64,000 nucleotides of DNA from Leptospirales bacterium (GTDB lineage: Bacteria > Spirochaetota > Leptospiria > Leptospirales > Leptospiraceae). Below the pieces are notes generated by a model. It saw nothing but the letters and a program-made list of their open reading frames with translations, did not search any database and was not told the origin of the DNA. The position numbers and the translations under genes are program-made. Below are positions 16,541 to 25,778 of the stretch, in pieces; the stretch's first letter is position 1, and each line of letters begins with the position of its first letter. The stretch covers positions 62,001-126,000 of the forward strand of contig JAAFIR010000003.1 of the NCBI GenBank assembly GCA_013297885.1, given 5' to 3'.

Positions 16541-18553
16541 ATGAATAGTTTCAAGTTCTTTTTGAACAAAAATTTTTTTTCACCTTTATTGGTTTTTATT
16601 TTATCTTTTTCTTATTATGTTTACTGCCTTTGTCCCGGGATTGGATTTGGAGACACAGCAATTTTAATAGATAATATTCAGAGGTCAGTTTTTAATACTG
16701 AAGTGAATACACATCCATTCACAATACTTATTGGAAAAATTTTTATTTTATTACCTATAGAAAATCTTGCATATAAAGCAAATTTAGTTTCTGCTTTTGC
16801 AGGGGCAATTGCTGTTAGTATTTTTTTTAAAGCTGTTCAAGAATACCACCAAAACTATTTTAATTCAATTTTAAGTTCTTTAGTTTTAGGAGTTTCTTAT
16901 TCTTTTTTTTGGCATAGTACATTAGTGGAAAATTATAGCATTAGTTCAATAATTACTTGTTTATCTATTTTATTTTATGTTCGAATTTTAAAATTGAATG
17001 AAGAAAAATGGTTTTATCCTTTATTTTCACTTTTTGGAATTGGGATTTTTAATCATGTTCAAATGGGATTTTTGGGGATGGGAATTGGAGTTCAGTTTTT
17101 AATTTATTTTTATAAATCCAAAAATAAATTTCCTTTTTTTCTAAAATGTTCATTAGGATTTATTTTAGGTTTAATTCCTTGGATTAGTTTGTTTATAAAT
17201 GATTATTTTAAAGCTAAAAATTTTTCTTTAGTTTTAAAAAATGCTTTTATGGGATCTTTTGGGAACATTTTTTTCAACCAATCTTTAGTTGTAGCAATTC
17301 AGGAATTTATTATTATTTATCTTTTTCAATTTCCAAATTTATTTTTTATTTTTCCATCAATTGGAATTTATTTAATGTTCAAAAATAAAAATATTTTTTT
17401 TGGTTTTGTTGGAATTCTAGTCCATTTTTTAACTAATTCAATTTTTTTTGCTTTTTACGGAACATGGGACAAGTTTGCATTTTTATTACAGTCTTTTATT
17501 TTAGTTATTTTTTTTGGCAGTTTCTTTTTGCAATATCTTCAAGAAAAATCTAAATCAATTCAAATTATTACAAATATTTTATTGTTCTTATCTATTATTT
17601 ATGGAATGAATTTTTATTCTTACGTTAATCTTTCTAGCAAAGAAGAAAATGGTTTTTGGCATTATATGTACAATAATGATTATTCAAGCAATCTTTATGA
17701 TCAATCTATTTATGTAGTTGAGCCAAACAAAAGAAATTTTAAAGAAGTAGAAATTTATTGTGATTTAATTTTCGAAAAATTACCTTTAAACGCTACATTA
17801 TTGGATGATGATTCTAGAACATATTATCCACTAGCAGATTATTACCAAAAATATTATAATAAAAGAAAAGATATTCAATTTCTATTGATGAATTCTTGGG
17901 GAATTGCTGGTTGGGGTTTATCTTCTGGAGATCTGATATCTCAAATAAAACAATCGGTTGAAACAAACAAATCATTTTTTATAACTTCTCTATCAAGTCC
18001 ATATACTTCAATTGTAAATACAATATCTTCAGACAATAGTATGTATTTTGAAAAATTTTTTTTATCAGAAAAAAAATGGATTTATCAAATTAAAACTAAT
18101 TATAAAAAAACTAAAAATTCAATTTTTCAAAAAGGAGTTTGGGATTTTAAAATTGCAGATGTTTTTTCTAAAAGTAAAGAGGTAATATCTGAAAGACAAT
18201 TTATGTCAAATTACCAAAATTCTTCTTGGGATAATATTGACCAAATTTTTATTTCTGGAAGAAAAAATGATTTTATAGTATTTAGTTTAAATCATTATAT
18301 TTCTGAAACAAAAAATTTAGAATTAAATCTGACTACTGCTCCAGATTTTGCGATTGTAAATATTTACTGGAACGAAAAAAAAGTTTTAGAGAATATTGAT
18401 CTTTTTAAAAATATAGTTTCTAGAATTTCATTAAATATAAAAAAAGTAAATTTGCTAGCAGGTGAAAATAAATTAAAAATTGAAATCATAGAAAAAAATT
18501 CTGATTCATTTGGATTTAAATTAGGAATTGATTCAGTGAAAATTTTGCCTTGA
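16541..18553 (+). CDS. DUF2723-type multi-spanning membrane protein (glycosyltransferase-like)
   Basis: 670 aa with about ten membrane helices in the first 370 residues and a soluble C-terminal part of about 300. The start (CLCPGIGFGDTAILIDNIQ, then NTHPFTILIGKIFILLP, then KANLVSAFAGAIA) is the DUF2723 pattern, a GT-C-like family that probably transfers sugars from a lipid carrier to periplasmic targets; the conserved Asp is in GFGD. Glycosylation of exported proteins or lipids is family inference. It stands alone. Confidence 0.8.
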   Translation: MNSFKFFLNKNFFSPLLVFILSFSYYVYCLCPGIGFGDTAILIDNIQRSVFNTEVNTHPFTILIGKIFILLPIENLAYKANLVSAFAGAIAVSIFFKAVQEYHQNYFNSILSSLVLGVSYSFFWHSTLVENYSISSIITCLSILFYVRILKLNEEKWFYPLFSLFGIGIFNHVQMGFLGMGIGVQFLIYFYKSKNKFPFFLKCSLGFILGLIPWISLFINDYFKAKNFSLVLKNAFMGSFGNIFFNQSLVVAIQEFIIIYLFQFPNLFFIFPSIGIYLMFKNKNIFFGFVGILVHFLTNSIFFAFYGTWDKFAFLLQSFILVIFFGSFFLQYLQEKSKSIQIITNILLFLSIIYGMNFYSYVNLSSKEENGFWHYMYNNDYSSNLYDQSIYVVEPNKRNFKEVEIYCDLIFEKLPLNATLLDDDSRTYYPLADYYQKYYNKRKDIQFLLMNSWGIAGWGLSSGDLISQIKQSVETNKSFFITSLSSPYTSIVNTISSDNSMYFEKFFLSEKKWIYQIKTNYKKTKNSIFQKGVWDFKIADVFSKSKEVISERQFMSNYQNSSWDNIDQIFISGRKNDFIVFSLNHYISETKNLELNLTTAPDFAIVNIYWNEKKVLENIDLFKNIVSRISLNIKKVNLLAGENKLKIEIIEKNSDSFGFKLGIDSVKILP

Positions 18554-18686
18554 ATACTTGTAATTTTTTTTCTATACTTTTACTTATTTAGAATTATCCT
18601 CCATTTGATAAAAAGTATATACCAAATATTGAACTAAAAAAAATTTATTTTCTTGTAAAAAATTAAACTAAGAATTTTTTATTTGC

Positions 18687-19436
18687 ATGAACAAAAATTT
18701 ATTAAATAAAAATTCAATTGTAACAGGTGGTGCTTTGGGAATTGGAAAAGCTACTTGTTTAAAATTAGCTGAACTTGGATCAAACATCATAGTCTCAGAC
18801 ATCAACGAAGAAGAAGGACAAAAAGTTGTTTCTCTTGTAAAAGAAAAAGGTGTAAAAGCAATATTTGTAAAATGTGATGTGTCCAAGGAAGAAGAAATTA
18901 TTTCTTTAATTGAATCTGTAAAAGATTTTGGAAGACTTGATGTGATGATAAACAATGCAGGAATTGGTGGCAAACCTTGTTTTTTACACAAGCTTTCAAA
19001 CGAAGATTGGCATAAATTAATTTTAGTTGACTTAACTTCTGTGTTCTGGTGTCAAAAATATGCAACAAAACAAATGCTTTCAGATAAATCTTCTGGTTCA
19101 ATTGTAAATATTTCTTCAATAGCCGGACTTGGTGGCTCACCATCTCTCGGTTCTTACTCAGTTGCAAAAGCTGGTGTTGTGGAGTTGACTCTAACAGGTG
19201 CACTAGAAGTCGCAAAGTTTGGCATTCGCATAAATGTTGTTTGCCCCGGTTGGACTGAAACTGCAATTTTAGATAATGCTGGAAAAAAAGGAAGACCCGC
19301 AATGATCGAACAAGTTCCCATGAAAAGACTTGGGAAAGTCGAAGAAGTTGCAAACTTAATTTCTTTTTTGGCATCATCTGAATCTTCTTTTATTACAGGA
19401 TCTATTCACAGGGTTGATGGTGGGATTAGAACTTAA
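18687..19436 (+). CDS. Short-chain dehydrogenase/reductase
   Basis: A 249-aa classical SDR using NAD(P)H. The cofactor motif is TGGALGIG, the structural motif is NNAG, and the catalytic set is Ser in NISSIAG with Y-S-V-A-K. Acidic residues after beta-2 (VSDINEE) favour NAD(H). The ending [11 protein letters not shown] is typical of FabG-like enzymes. The substrate is not deducible. Its stop codon overlaps that of the convergent chemotaxis-receptor gene by two bases. Confidence 0.88.
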   Translation: MNKNLLNKNSIVTGGALGIGKATCLKLAELGSNIIVSDINEEEGQKVVSLVKEKGVKAIFVKCDVSKEEEIISLIESVKDFGRLDVMINNAGIGGKPCFLHKLSNEDWHKLILVDLTSVFWCQKYATKQMLSDKSSGSIVNISSIAGLGGSPSLGSYSVAKAGVVELTLTGALEVAKFGIRINVVCPGWTETAILDNAGKKGRPAMIEQVPMKRLGKVEEVANLISFLASSESSFITGSIHRVDGGIRT

Positions 19437-21118
19437 TTTAATAATTCATTTGTAGAATATTTTAATTTTATTGATTCATCATTTAGATTTGTAGAAACAG
19501 ATTTTAAAGTTTTGGAATAAATATCAAGCTCAGAAGAATTTTTTGTAATTAATTCAATTGAATTTAAAATTAAATCCATGTTCAGTTTTTGGTTTTGCAT
19601 TGAATCTGATAAATATTCTGTAAAATTTTCTAAAGCTGTAGAACGTCTCAATATACTTTCTGTTTCATGATTATGAGATTTTGTTTGTTCTAAAATTTGA
19701 TTTGAATTTTCATCAATTAATAAAATTCTTTTACTTAATAATCCTATTGAATCCACGATTTTTTCAGTTTTTTGATTGCCTTCTTCAATTTTAGTTTGAA
19801 TTAATTTCACTGTTTGTTTTACATCTCCAACTGAAGCTAGAGTGTTTTCTGCAAGTTTTGTGATTTCAGAAGCAACAACAGCAAAACCTCTTCCAAATTC
19901 TCCAGCTCTTGCGGCTTCAATCGAAGCGTTTAAAGAAAGTAAATTTGTCCTATCTGAAATATCAGAAATAATTCCAATAAACTCAGTAATTTTAGAAGAA
20001 ATTAATTTGATTTCATTCATAGATTCCAAAGTTTGTTTTAACTCCAAGTTAGAAATTTCTAAACTATCATTTGAATTTTTTACATATTTTTTTAGTTCAA
20101 TTAAAATTGAATGAATTGCTTCTGAAGAAGAATTAATTGAAATAATATTTTCATGAATTAATTTGATAGATGAATTTGATTTATGAATTCCATCTGAAAG
20201 TTCATTATTTTTTTTGTTAATTTCAGAAATAGTTTTTGATATTTCAGATGTTTGAGATAATTGTTTAAAAGATAATTTTTCAATTTCATTTGATTCAATT
20301 GAGAGTTTAGTTGAACTATTTGAAATTTTATTTTCAGCATCTGAAATAGAATTTACAGATGAATTTAATTTTTTCATCAATTGGTTAAATGCTTTTGCAA
20401 GAGAGCCAAATTCATCTTTCTGATTATCATCTATTTGAAATTTAAAATTGCCATTAATAATTTTTTTTGTACACAAAAGAAGTTCATTCATTGGTTTTGT
20501 AAAAGCAAAATAAGTTTTGTAACCAATAAAAATTGCAATTGCTCCAAGAAAAATTCCAATTAATATAGAATAAAAATTTAATTTTTTTGATTCTTCTAAA
20601 AAACTATCTAAGCTATCATTCACTTGGTAATTTTGTAATTTATAAAATGAGTTTAATAAATCTGAATATTTTTTTTTAGCTAATTTGTATTCTTCACCTA
20701 GTAGTAAATTTTTTGCATTTAAAAAATTTTTATTTTCTAATTCTACAAATACTTTTGATTCTAAATCTGCTAATTTTTGGTTTGAAAGACTTAGTTCATC
20801 AAAAATTTTTTTTTCTTCAGGGTTTGACTTTTTTGATAAAAATAAAATAATTTCATCAAGCCTTTTTAGTTTTAAATCATACAAATCCAAATCTGCTTTT
20901 GGATTTTCGTTTAATACCATTTTTGTGACAATATAAGTGAGTTCAATATCCAATTTTTCCGCTTCAAAACTTAAAGTAAGTGAAGGAATATCATCTGTTT
21001 TAAAAAAAGTAAAATTTTTGATGGTAATGGAATAATTATAAATTCCAAAACCTGATAAAATGATTAAAAGACTGATGCTGATTAAAATTGAAAACAAAAT
21101 TTTAGTTTTGAACTGCAT
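19433..21118 (-). CDS. Methyl-accepting chemotaxis protein
   Basis: A 561-aa transducer. Membrane helix at about 7-27, a helical periplasmic sensor of about 150 residues (four-helix-bundle style), second membrane helix at about 183-205, HAMP domain to about 260, then a signalling coiled coil with the hairpin tip [23 protein letters not shown]. It senses an external ligand and controls CheA. No chemotaxis genes lie nearby, so it is an orphan receptor. Confidence 0.93.
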   Translation of the reverse strand: MQFKTKILFSILISISLLIILSGFGIYNYSITIKNFTFFKTDDIPSLTLSFEAEKLDIELTYIVTKMVLNENPKADLDLYDLKLKRLDEIILFLSKKSNPEEKKIFDELSLSNQKLADLESKVFVELENKNFLNAKNLLLGEEYKLAKKKYSDLLNSFYKLQNYQVNDSLDSFLEESKKLNFYSILIGIFLGAIAIFIGYKTYFAFTKPMNELLLCTKKIINGNFKFQIDDNQKDEFGSLAKAFNQLMKKLNSSVNSISDAENKISNSSTKLSIESNEIEKLSFKQLSQTSEISKTISEINKKNNELSDGIHKSNSSIKLIHENIISINSSSEAIHSILIELKKYVKNSNDSLEISNLELKQTLESMNEIKLISSKITEFIGIISDISDRTNLLSLNASIEAARAGEFGRGFAVVASEITKLAENTLASVGDVKQTVKLIQTKIEEGNQKTEKIVDSIGLLSKRILLIDENSNQILEQTKSHNHETESILRRSTALENFTEYLSDSMQNQKLNMDLILNSIELITKNSSELDIYSKTLKSVSTNLNDESIKLKYSTNELLN

Positions 21119-21410
21119 AATTTATATAAATTTTTTTATCTTTTAGATTCAATTAAAATATTTTAAAAGATTCAAAACTTGATTGTAATTTGAAATTTGT
21201 AAAAATTTTTTAGTTTTTTTTCTTGTTGGAATCTTAAACTTTTTCCTTCATTATAAAATAAGTTTCCAATCACCTTTACCTTTTAACTTGGATTGCTAGT
21301 TTGTTTGCAAATTCAAATTTATCTTTACGTTTTAAATATACTTCTGAAGTTTGAGATCTGAAAAATAGTTAAAAAAAAGTTTTTAAACATAATTTTTTTT
21401 TTCAACACTA
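21119..21410. other. Non-coding spacer between divergent genes, nothing recognised
   Basis: AT-rich stretch upstream of the chemotaxis receptor. I see no open frame of note, no tRNA-like fold and no convincing promoter that stands out from the AT background. The following 100 bases are repeat copy D. Confidence 0.4.
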
Positions 21411-21510
21411 AGCGATAGAGACTGAAAATGTCCTAAAAGGAGTCTCAAAGAGACCAAGCATTTTCAGGCTCGGGTCAGTTCTTGAACTGACATCGCAAAA
21501 AAAATTCGCT
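21411..21510 (+). repeat. Structured interspersed repeat, copy D (short variant)
   Basis: AGCGATAGAGA, hairpin closed by CTGAAAATG and CATTTTCAG, GCTCGG, hairpin GTCAGTTC TT GAACTGAC, then ATCGC. The outer helix is GCGAT/ATCGC, as in copy E. It lacks the GATTGAAGCG block of the longer copies, so it is either a minimal or an eroded member. Confidence 0.75.
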
Positions 21511-21683
21511 AAAAATTTATTAACCCAAGAAATTATAATTTATTTAAAAAAAACATAACGAAAATCGTTAAACAAAAATAACATTGAATTTAGGAAATTT
21601 TTTTCTTTTTTTTATAGGATAATCAAAAAAAATGAATTCACATCGAACTATTTTGTAATCTAATGTATAAGGGGAATAAATTT

Positions 21684-21998
21684 ATGGCACTTGCTGAAAT
21701 TACTGATGCTAATTTTAAAACGGAAACAAACCAAGGCTTAGTTCTGGTTGATTGTTGGGCAGAATGGTGTGGACCTTGTAGAATGGTTGGTCCTGTTTTA
21801 GAAGAACTTTCTAAAGAAATGTCAGATAAAGTTTCTATCAAAAAATTAAATGTTGATGATAACCAAAATACTGCTCAAGAATTAGGAATTCAATCTATTC
21901 CAACTTTACTTCTTTATAAAAACGGAGTTATTGTTGATAAAGTGATTGGAGCTTTACCAAAAACTAAAATCAAAGAGTTTATCGACAGAAACGCATAA
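21684..21998 (+). CDS. trxA: Thioredoxin
   Basis: A 104-aa thiol-disulfide reductant for cytoplasmic enzymes. The active site is WCGPC inside DCWAEWCGPCRMVGP, with the cis-Pro loop IQSIPTLLLYKNG. I place the start at the ATG at 21684 because AAGGGGA lies at the right distance before it; an earlier in-frame ATG at 21663 would add seven residues and lacks such a site. It is monocistronic, followed by a hairpin. Confidence 0.94.
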   Translation: MALAEITDANFKTETNQGLVLVDCWAEWCGPCRMVGPVLEELSKEMSDKVSIKKLNVDDNQNTAQELGIQSIPTLLLYKNGVIVDKVIGALPKTKIKEFIDRNA

Positions 21999-22015
21999 AA
22001 TTATTCTGCCTTTCC

Positions 22016-22038
22016 CTAAAGAGCAACTTGCTCTTTAG
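22016..22038 (+). terminator. Hairpin after trxA
   Basis: CTAAAGAGC, loop AACTT, GCTCTTTAG: nine perfect pairs, extended by TTTC/GAAA across a mismatch. There is no uninterrupted T-run after it, so it may be a weak terminator or a 3' stabilising hairpin. Confidence 0.5.
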
Positions 22039-22211
22039 TGAAAGTAACAAAACCAAATTTATTAATAACAATAAAACAAATTAACTAATTTCAAACTTCT
22101 TTTTTTTATTTATTAAAAAATCTCTAACTTAAATTCTATATTTTTCTAATTTACAAGAGCAATTGATTTTTTCAGAAAAATAATTGTAATAAAATCATCT
22201 AAAAAAAATAA

Positions 22212-22240
22212 TTGACAATTTTTAAAATTCTTAATATAAA
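22212..22240 (+). promoter_or_regulatory. Sigma-70-type promoter for the C39-like peptidase gene
   Basis: TTGACA at 22212-22217 and TATAAA at 22235-22240 with a 17-base spacer, the ideal arrangement. The start codon lies about 20 bases downstream, so the 5' leader would be short. It is one of the clearest promoters in the window. Confidence 0.7.
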
Positions 22241-22261
22241 ATTTTTTTAAGAATTTTGAAA

Positions 22262-22864
22262 ATGAAATACAAAAAAAATATTAATATAAAAATAAAATTA
22301 AATTCTCAAATGGATAATGTTGTTTTTAAAAATTTAAACTCAAGTGCACAATGTGGTTATACTTCTTGTGCAATGTTATTATCTATTTTAATACCTGAAG
22401 CAAAAAAAGATAATTTTATTTTTGAAATGATTTCAACTTTTGAAAAATCTTTTTTAGATGGAAAAGATAGACGTTTTGGAACATCACTAGCAAATTACCA
22501 AAAAATTGTAGATTATTATTTAAAAAAATTTAATCTAAATCTAAAATCAAATTTTGTTTCCAATGGATATAAATTAGAAAATGTAATTTCTATTTTAGAA
22601 TCTGGTTCTGCTTTGATGGTTCCAGTCATGACTACAAAATTTGGCCATTTTATTATCATAAATGGTTATAATTTTAAAAAAAATTCTTATATTGTAAAAG
22701 ATCCATTTGGAAAATTTGATTTTGTAAAAAAAGTTTATTTAGATACAAATGGCTTCCAAGGTCTTTATCAAGGAAATGAGCTAGATATTTACATGGAGAA
22801 AAGTTCCAAAACAGTTAGTCCAAAATTTTTTGGAATAAGATGTTTGTATTTTGAAAAAACTTAG
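22262..22864 (+). CDS. Peptidase C39-like (papain fold) protein
   Basis: About 200 aa. The segment SSAQCGYTSCAMLLS carries the Gln and nucleophile-type Cys of papain-like C39 peptidases, GHFIIINGYN has the catalytic His and VKDPFG the Asp, so the triad appears complete. There is no signal peptide, no ABC-transporter domain and no bacteriocin precursor nearby, so the substrate is unknown. The start is ATG at 22262; a TTG at 22256 is the alternative. A strong promoter lies just upstream. Confidence 0.75.
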   Translation: MKYKKNINIKIKLNSQMDNVVFKNLNSSAQCGYTSCAMLLSILIPEAKKDNFIFEMISTFEKSFLDGKDRRFGTSLANYQKIVDYYLKKFNLNLKSNFVSNGYKLENVISILESGSALMVPVMTTKFGHFIIINGYNFKKNSYIVKDPFGKFDFVKKVYLDTNGFQGLYQGNELDIYMEKSSKTVSPKFFGIRCLYFEKT

Positions 22865-22902
22865 GAATAAAAATTTTCATATTATGAATCATTAAAATTT
22901 TT

Positions 22903-22968
22903 TATAAACCAACTTCCAAAAGTAATTACCCATTTTAAAATAGATAGTTATTATTGTCAATCGGTATA
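22903..22968 (-). repeat. MITE-like element, copy 2 (internally deleted)
   Basis: On the plus strand TATAAACCAACTTCCAAAAG, TAATTACCCATT, then ATTATTGTCAATCGGTATA. Both ends match the element at 35725-35827 but the middle of about 35 bp is missing. The terminal TCAATCGGTATA is conserved. Confidence 0.65.
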
Positions 22969-23159
22969 AAGAAATATTTGTTACAGTAACTTTTTTGGAA
23001 CTTTTTTAAATTAAGGATTCTGAATTTAAAATTTTAAATAAAGAATTATCACTACTATTGTTTTATGATAGTAGTAAATGGATTTATTTTCCAATCAAAA
23101 TATTATATTCTTTTGGAATTTTAACTCATTGAAATTTATTAGTTAATCAATAAAAAGTA
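22969..23159. other. Non-coding spacer
   Basis: AT-rich sequence between the MITE-like copy and a membrane-protein pseudogene. One small inverted repeat (CTACTATTGTTTTATGATAG region, near 23050) is visible. No gene recognised. Confidence 0.3.
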
Positions 23160-23705
23160 ATGATTGTAAATAAAAATCCAATTATTAAAATTGGTATTTT
23201 GGAGATAAACCAAAAATCATTAGTTTCATTTTTTTGTTATGTATTGCAGAAATATGTCCAAAAAAAGATAAAATTGCAATTGAATAATAAGGTATAAAAA
23301 AAAGATTCAATGGAAATGAATTGAGTCCAGCCACTCCACAGTAAAAATTTGTGTCTAGTTTTAAAAAATACTTTCCTGTAAAAACTCAGTTAAATGGATT
23401 ATAAAAAATATTGCTAAATAGAAACCTCAACAAATTTGAATTTTTTCAAATAGAGTATTTACAATTCTAAATTTTTTTAAAAACATTTTTAAACCTGAAT
23501 AAATTTGAATTAAAATAGCAATCACCAAGATCGATTCCAGAAAAATATTCCGATAACAATTAATTAACGTATTCATCAATACAATATGTTTATCTGCTCC
23601 AAAAATACTGTTTAAATAATTTAATAAATGAAAAGAAATAAAAGTTAGAATCAATAATCCTGAATAATAATGAAATTTTTTTAAACTCATAAATTTAATT
23701 TTCAT
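23160..23705 (-). pseudogene. Frameshifted multi-spanning membrane protein
   Basis: The first 92 codons (23705-23427) give two membrane helices with His in KFHYYSG and SFHLLNY. After the stop, similar protein sequence continues in other frames: LAIFFIIHLTEFLQ, then KLDTNFYCGVAGLNSFPLNL, then FIPYYSIAILSFFGHISAIH. Together these look like one protein of four or five membrane helices with regularly placed His, perhaps a haem-binding membrane protein, broken by at least two frameshifts. The original family is not certain. Confidence 0.6.
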
Positions 23706-23842
23706 GATTTAGATAATTTGAAAACTATAAAAAATTTAAGTTGAAAAGTAAATTGATTCAGAAAAGAATTTTAATAAAATTTTGGCACTCAAACAGATTT
23801 AATAAACGATCTTTCTATCAACAATCCTCTAGATAAGAAAAA

Positions 23843-24492
23843 TCCTAATCCTGTTCTTTTAATAAGCTTGATTGAATTTAAAGATTTTAAATTTTTTTGA
23901 GAAGTTGTAAAAGGAAAAAAGAGGCGCGGAACAGGGATCGGAGACTGACAAGTCGAGATCAGGACTTTCGAGCGAAGCGGTTAAGAAAAGTCCTAATCCT
24001 GTTCGTTTAATAAGCTTGATTGAATTTAAAGATTTTAAATTTTTTTGAGAAGTTGTAAAAGGAAAAAAAGACTGACAAGTCGAGATCAGGACTTTCGAGC
24101 GAAGCGGTTAAGAAAAGTCCTAATCCTGTTCGTTTAATAAGCTTGATTGAATTTAAAGATTTTAAATTTTTTTGAGAAGTTGTAAAAGGAAAAAAGTGGC
24201 GCGGAACAGGGATCGGAGACTGACAAGTCGAGATCAGGACTTTCGAGCGAAGCGGTTAAGAAAAGTCCTAATCCTGTTCGTTTAATAAGCTTGATTGAAT
24301 TTAAAGATTTTAAATTTTTTTGAGAAGTTGTAAAAGGAAAAAAATGGCGCGGAACAGGGATCGGAGACTGACAAGTCGAGATCAGGACTTTCGAGCGAAG
24401 CGGTTAAGAAAAGTCCTAATCCTGTTCGTTTGATAAGCTTGATTGAATTTAAAGATTTTAAATTTTTTTGAGAAGTTGTAAAAGGAAAAAAA
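23843..24492. repeat. Tandem repeat, about 148-bp unit, four full units and a partial fifth
   Basis: Units start at 23843, 23991, 24118 and 24266, with a partial one at 24414; lengths are 148, 127, 148 and 148. The second lacks about 21 bp (the GGCGCGGAACAGGGATCGG block). The units are nearly identical. Each full unit contains a hairpin (AGGACTTT with AAAGTCCT) and a block resembling the acceptor/T-arm end of the adjacent tRNA (GGCGCGGAACAGG versus GGCGCGGACAGG). The last unit runs straight into the 3' end of tRNA-fMet. Confidence 0.95.
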
Positions 24493-24565
<73 letters not shown>

Positions 24566-24573
24566 GTGTATGA

Positions 24574-24603
24574 CCATAATTTCATAACGACTTACTCTGT
24601 CAA
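24574..24603 (-). promoter_or_regulatory. Promoter of tRNA-fMet
   Basis: On the minus strand TTGACA (24603-24598) and TTATGG (24579-24574) with an 18-base spacer, about 8 bases before the mature 5' end. The -35 is perfect and the -10 is weak. Confidence 0.5.
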
Positions 24604-24713
24604 TTGAAAACAAGTTTTATAGATTTTTTTAAAAAAAATATTTCTATTCTTTATTCTGCTTTAATGAAAATCAATGTTCAATAGTATTGGCTTTTTAGAG
24701 GTAAATATCATAC

Positions 24714-25778
24714 ATGAAAAAAGAAACACAATTAGAAGGTTTAGACCAATTAGAACATTACGAAAAAAAAATATATGAACAGAAACAACTTCTTGAAATA
24801 AGTAAAGCTCTTAATTCGAATCTTGAATACAATATTCTAATTGATGCAATTTTAAATATTTGCCTTGCTCAATTACAAACTCTAAATGCAGCTATTTTTC
24901 TCCCACCTGAAGTAGAGTCTGATCATTTAGTTTTAGATATTTCACCAAAAGGCTTTGATATTACTGATAAAGTAAAGGAAAAACAGTTAAAATTTGATTC
25001 TCCTTTGTTGAATTCATTTTTAGAAAAACCAAAAGCAATCACTATTCAACAATTAAATTTAATTGGAATGGGTGATGATGATTATGTTAGATATTTTAAA
25101 GAACTAGGTGCAGAAATTTTAATTCCTCTATGTGCAAAAAATAGAGTTAACGGATTATTGGTCTTAGGTGAGAAAATGACTATGGGAGAATACATTGATT
25201 CTGAAAAAGAATTTTTAACTATTCTTGCCAGTCTTGCAGGTGTCGCAGTTGAAAATGCTAGGTTATATGAACTTGCTACTGTTGACATGATGACCCAATT
25301 AAAAATTCATCATTATTTTCAGTCGAAACTTAGAGAAGAAATGGATAGATGTAGAAAAAAAGGAACTAAACTTGCCTTGCTTTTTACAGATGTAGATAAG
25401 TTTAAAGTGTTCAATGATACACATGGTCACCAAGCTGGTGATGTGGTTTTAATTGAAGTTGCAAAAAAATTAATTAATTCTGCTCGAAAAAATGATCTTG
25501 CTGCACGTTATGGTGGGGAAGAATTTTGTGTAGTTATGCCTGGTGCAAGTTTGCAAGAAGGTTATGAGATGGGTGAAAAAATTCGCATTGCAGTTGAATC
25601 AACTCTAGTTCAAAATCCAAATGGTGGTGATCCACTTAAAGTTACAATTTCTGTTGGGGTGACTGAATTTTTACCAAACGATAAAAATAATAAAGAAATT
25701 ATTGAAAGAGCAGATAAAGCATTGTACCAAGCAAAACATGGTGGAAGAAACCAAACTGTTTGTTTTAAAACTACTTAA
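24714..25778 (+). CDS. GAF-GGDEF protein, probable diguanylate cyclase
   Basis: 354 aa. An N-terminal coiled segment and a GAF domain (about 30-185) precede a GGDEF domain (about 190-354). The active motif is GGEEF in ARYGGEEFCVV and the metal/GTP site is FTDVDKFKVFNDTHGH, so it should make cyclic di-GMP. No RxxD inhibitory site is obvious before GGEEF. A good AGAGG ribosome site precedes the ATG. Its 3' end overlaps the next gene by about 40 bases. Confidence 0.9.
   Translation: MKKETQLEGLDQLEHYEKKIYEQKQLLEISKALNSNLEYNILIDAILNICLAQLQTLNAAIFLPPEVESDHLVLDISPKGFDITDKVKEKQLKFDSPLLNSFLEKPKAITIQQLNLIGMGDDDYVRYFKELGAEILIPLCAKNRVNGLLVLGEKMTMGEYIDSEKEFLTILASLAGVAVENARLYELATVDMMTQLKIHHYFQSKLREEMDRCRKKGTKLALLFTDVDKFKVFNDTHGHQAGDVVLIEVAKKLINSARKNDLAARYGGEEFCVVMPGASLQEGYEMGEKIRIAVESTLVQNPNGGDPLKVTISVGVTEFLPNDKNNKEIIERADKALYQAKHGGRNQTVCFKTT

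Noticed and set aside
21684-21998. Use of the earlier ATG at 21663 as trxA start
   Set aside because: The second ATG has the ribosome site and aligns with the normal thioredoxin N-terminus.
23843-24492. CRISPR array
   Set aside because: The repeats are long (148 bp) and directly adjoining, with no unique spacers and no cas genes in the window.
23843-24492. Extra tRNA genes in the tandem units
   Set aside because: Only the acceptor/T-arm end resembles tRNA; no D arm or anticodon arm can be folded.
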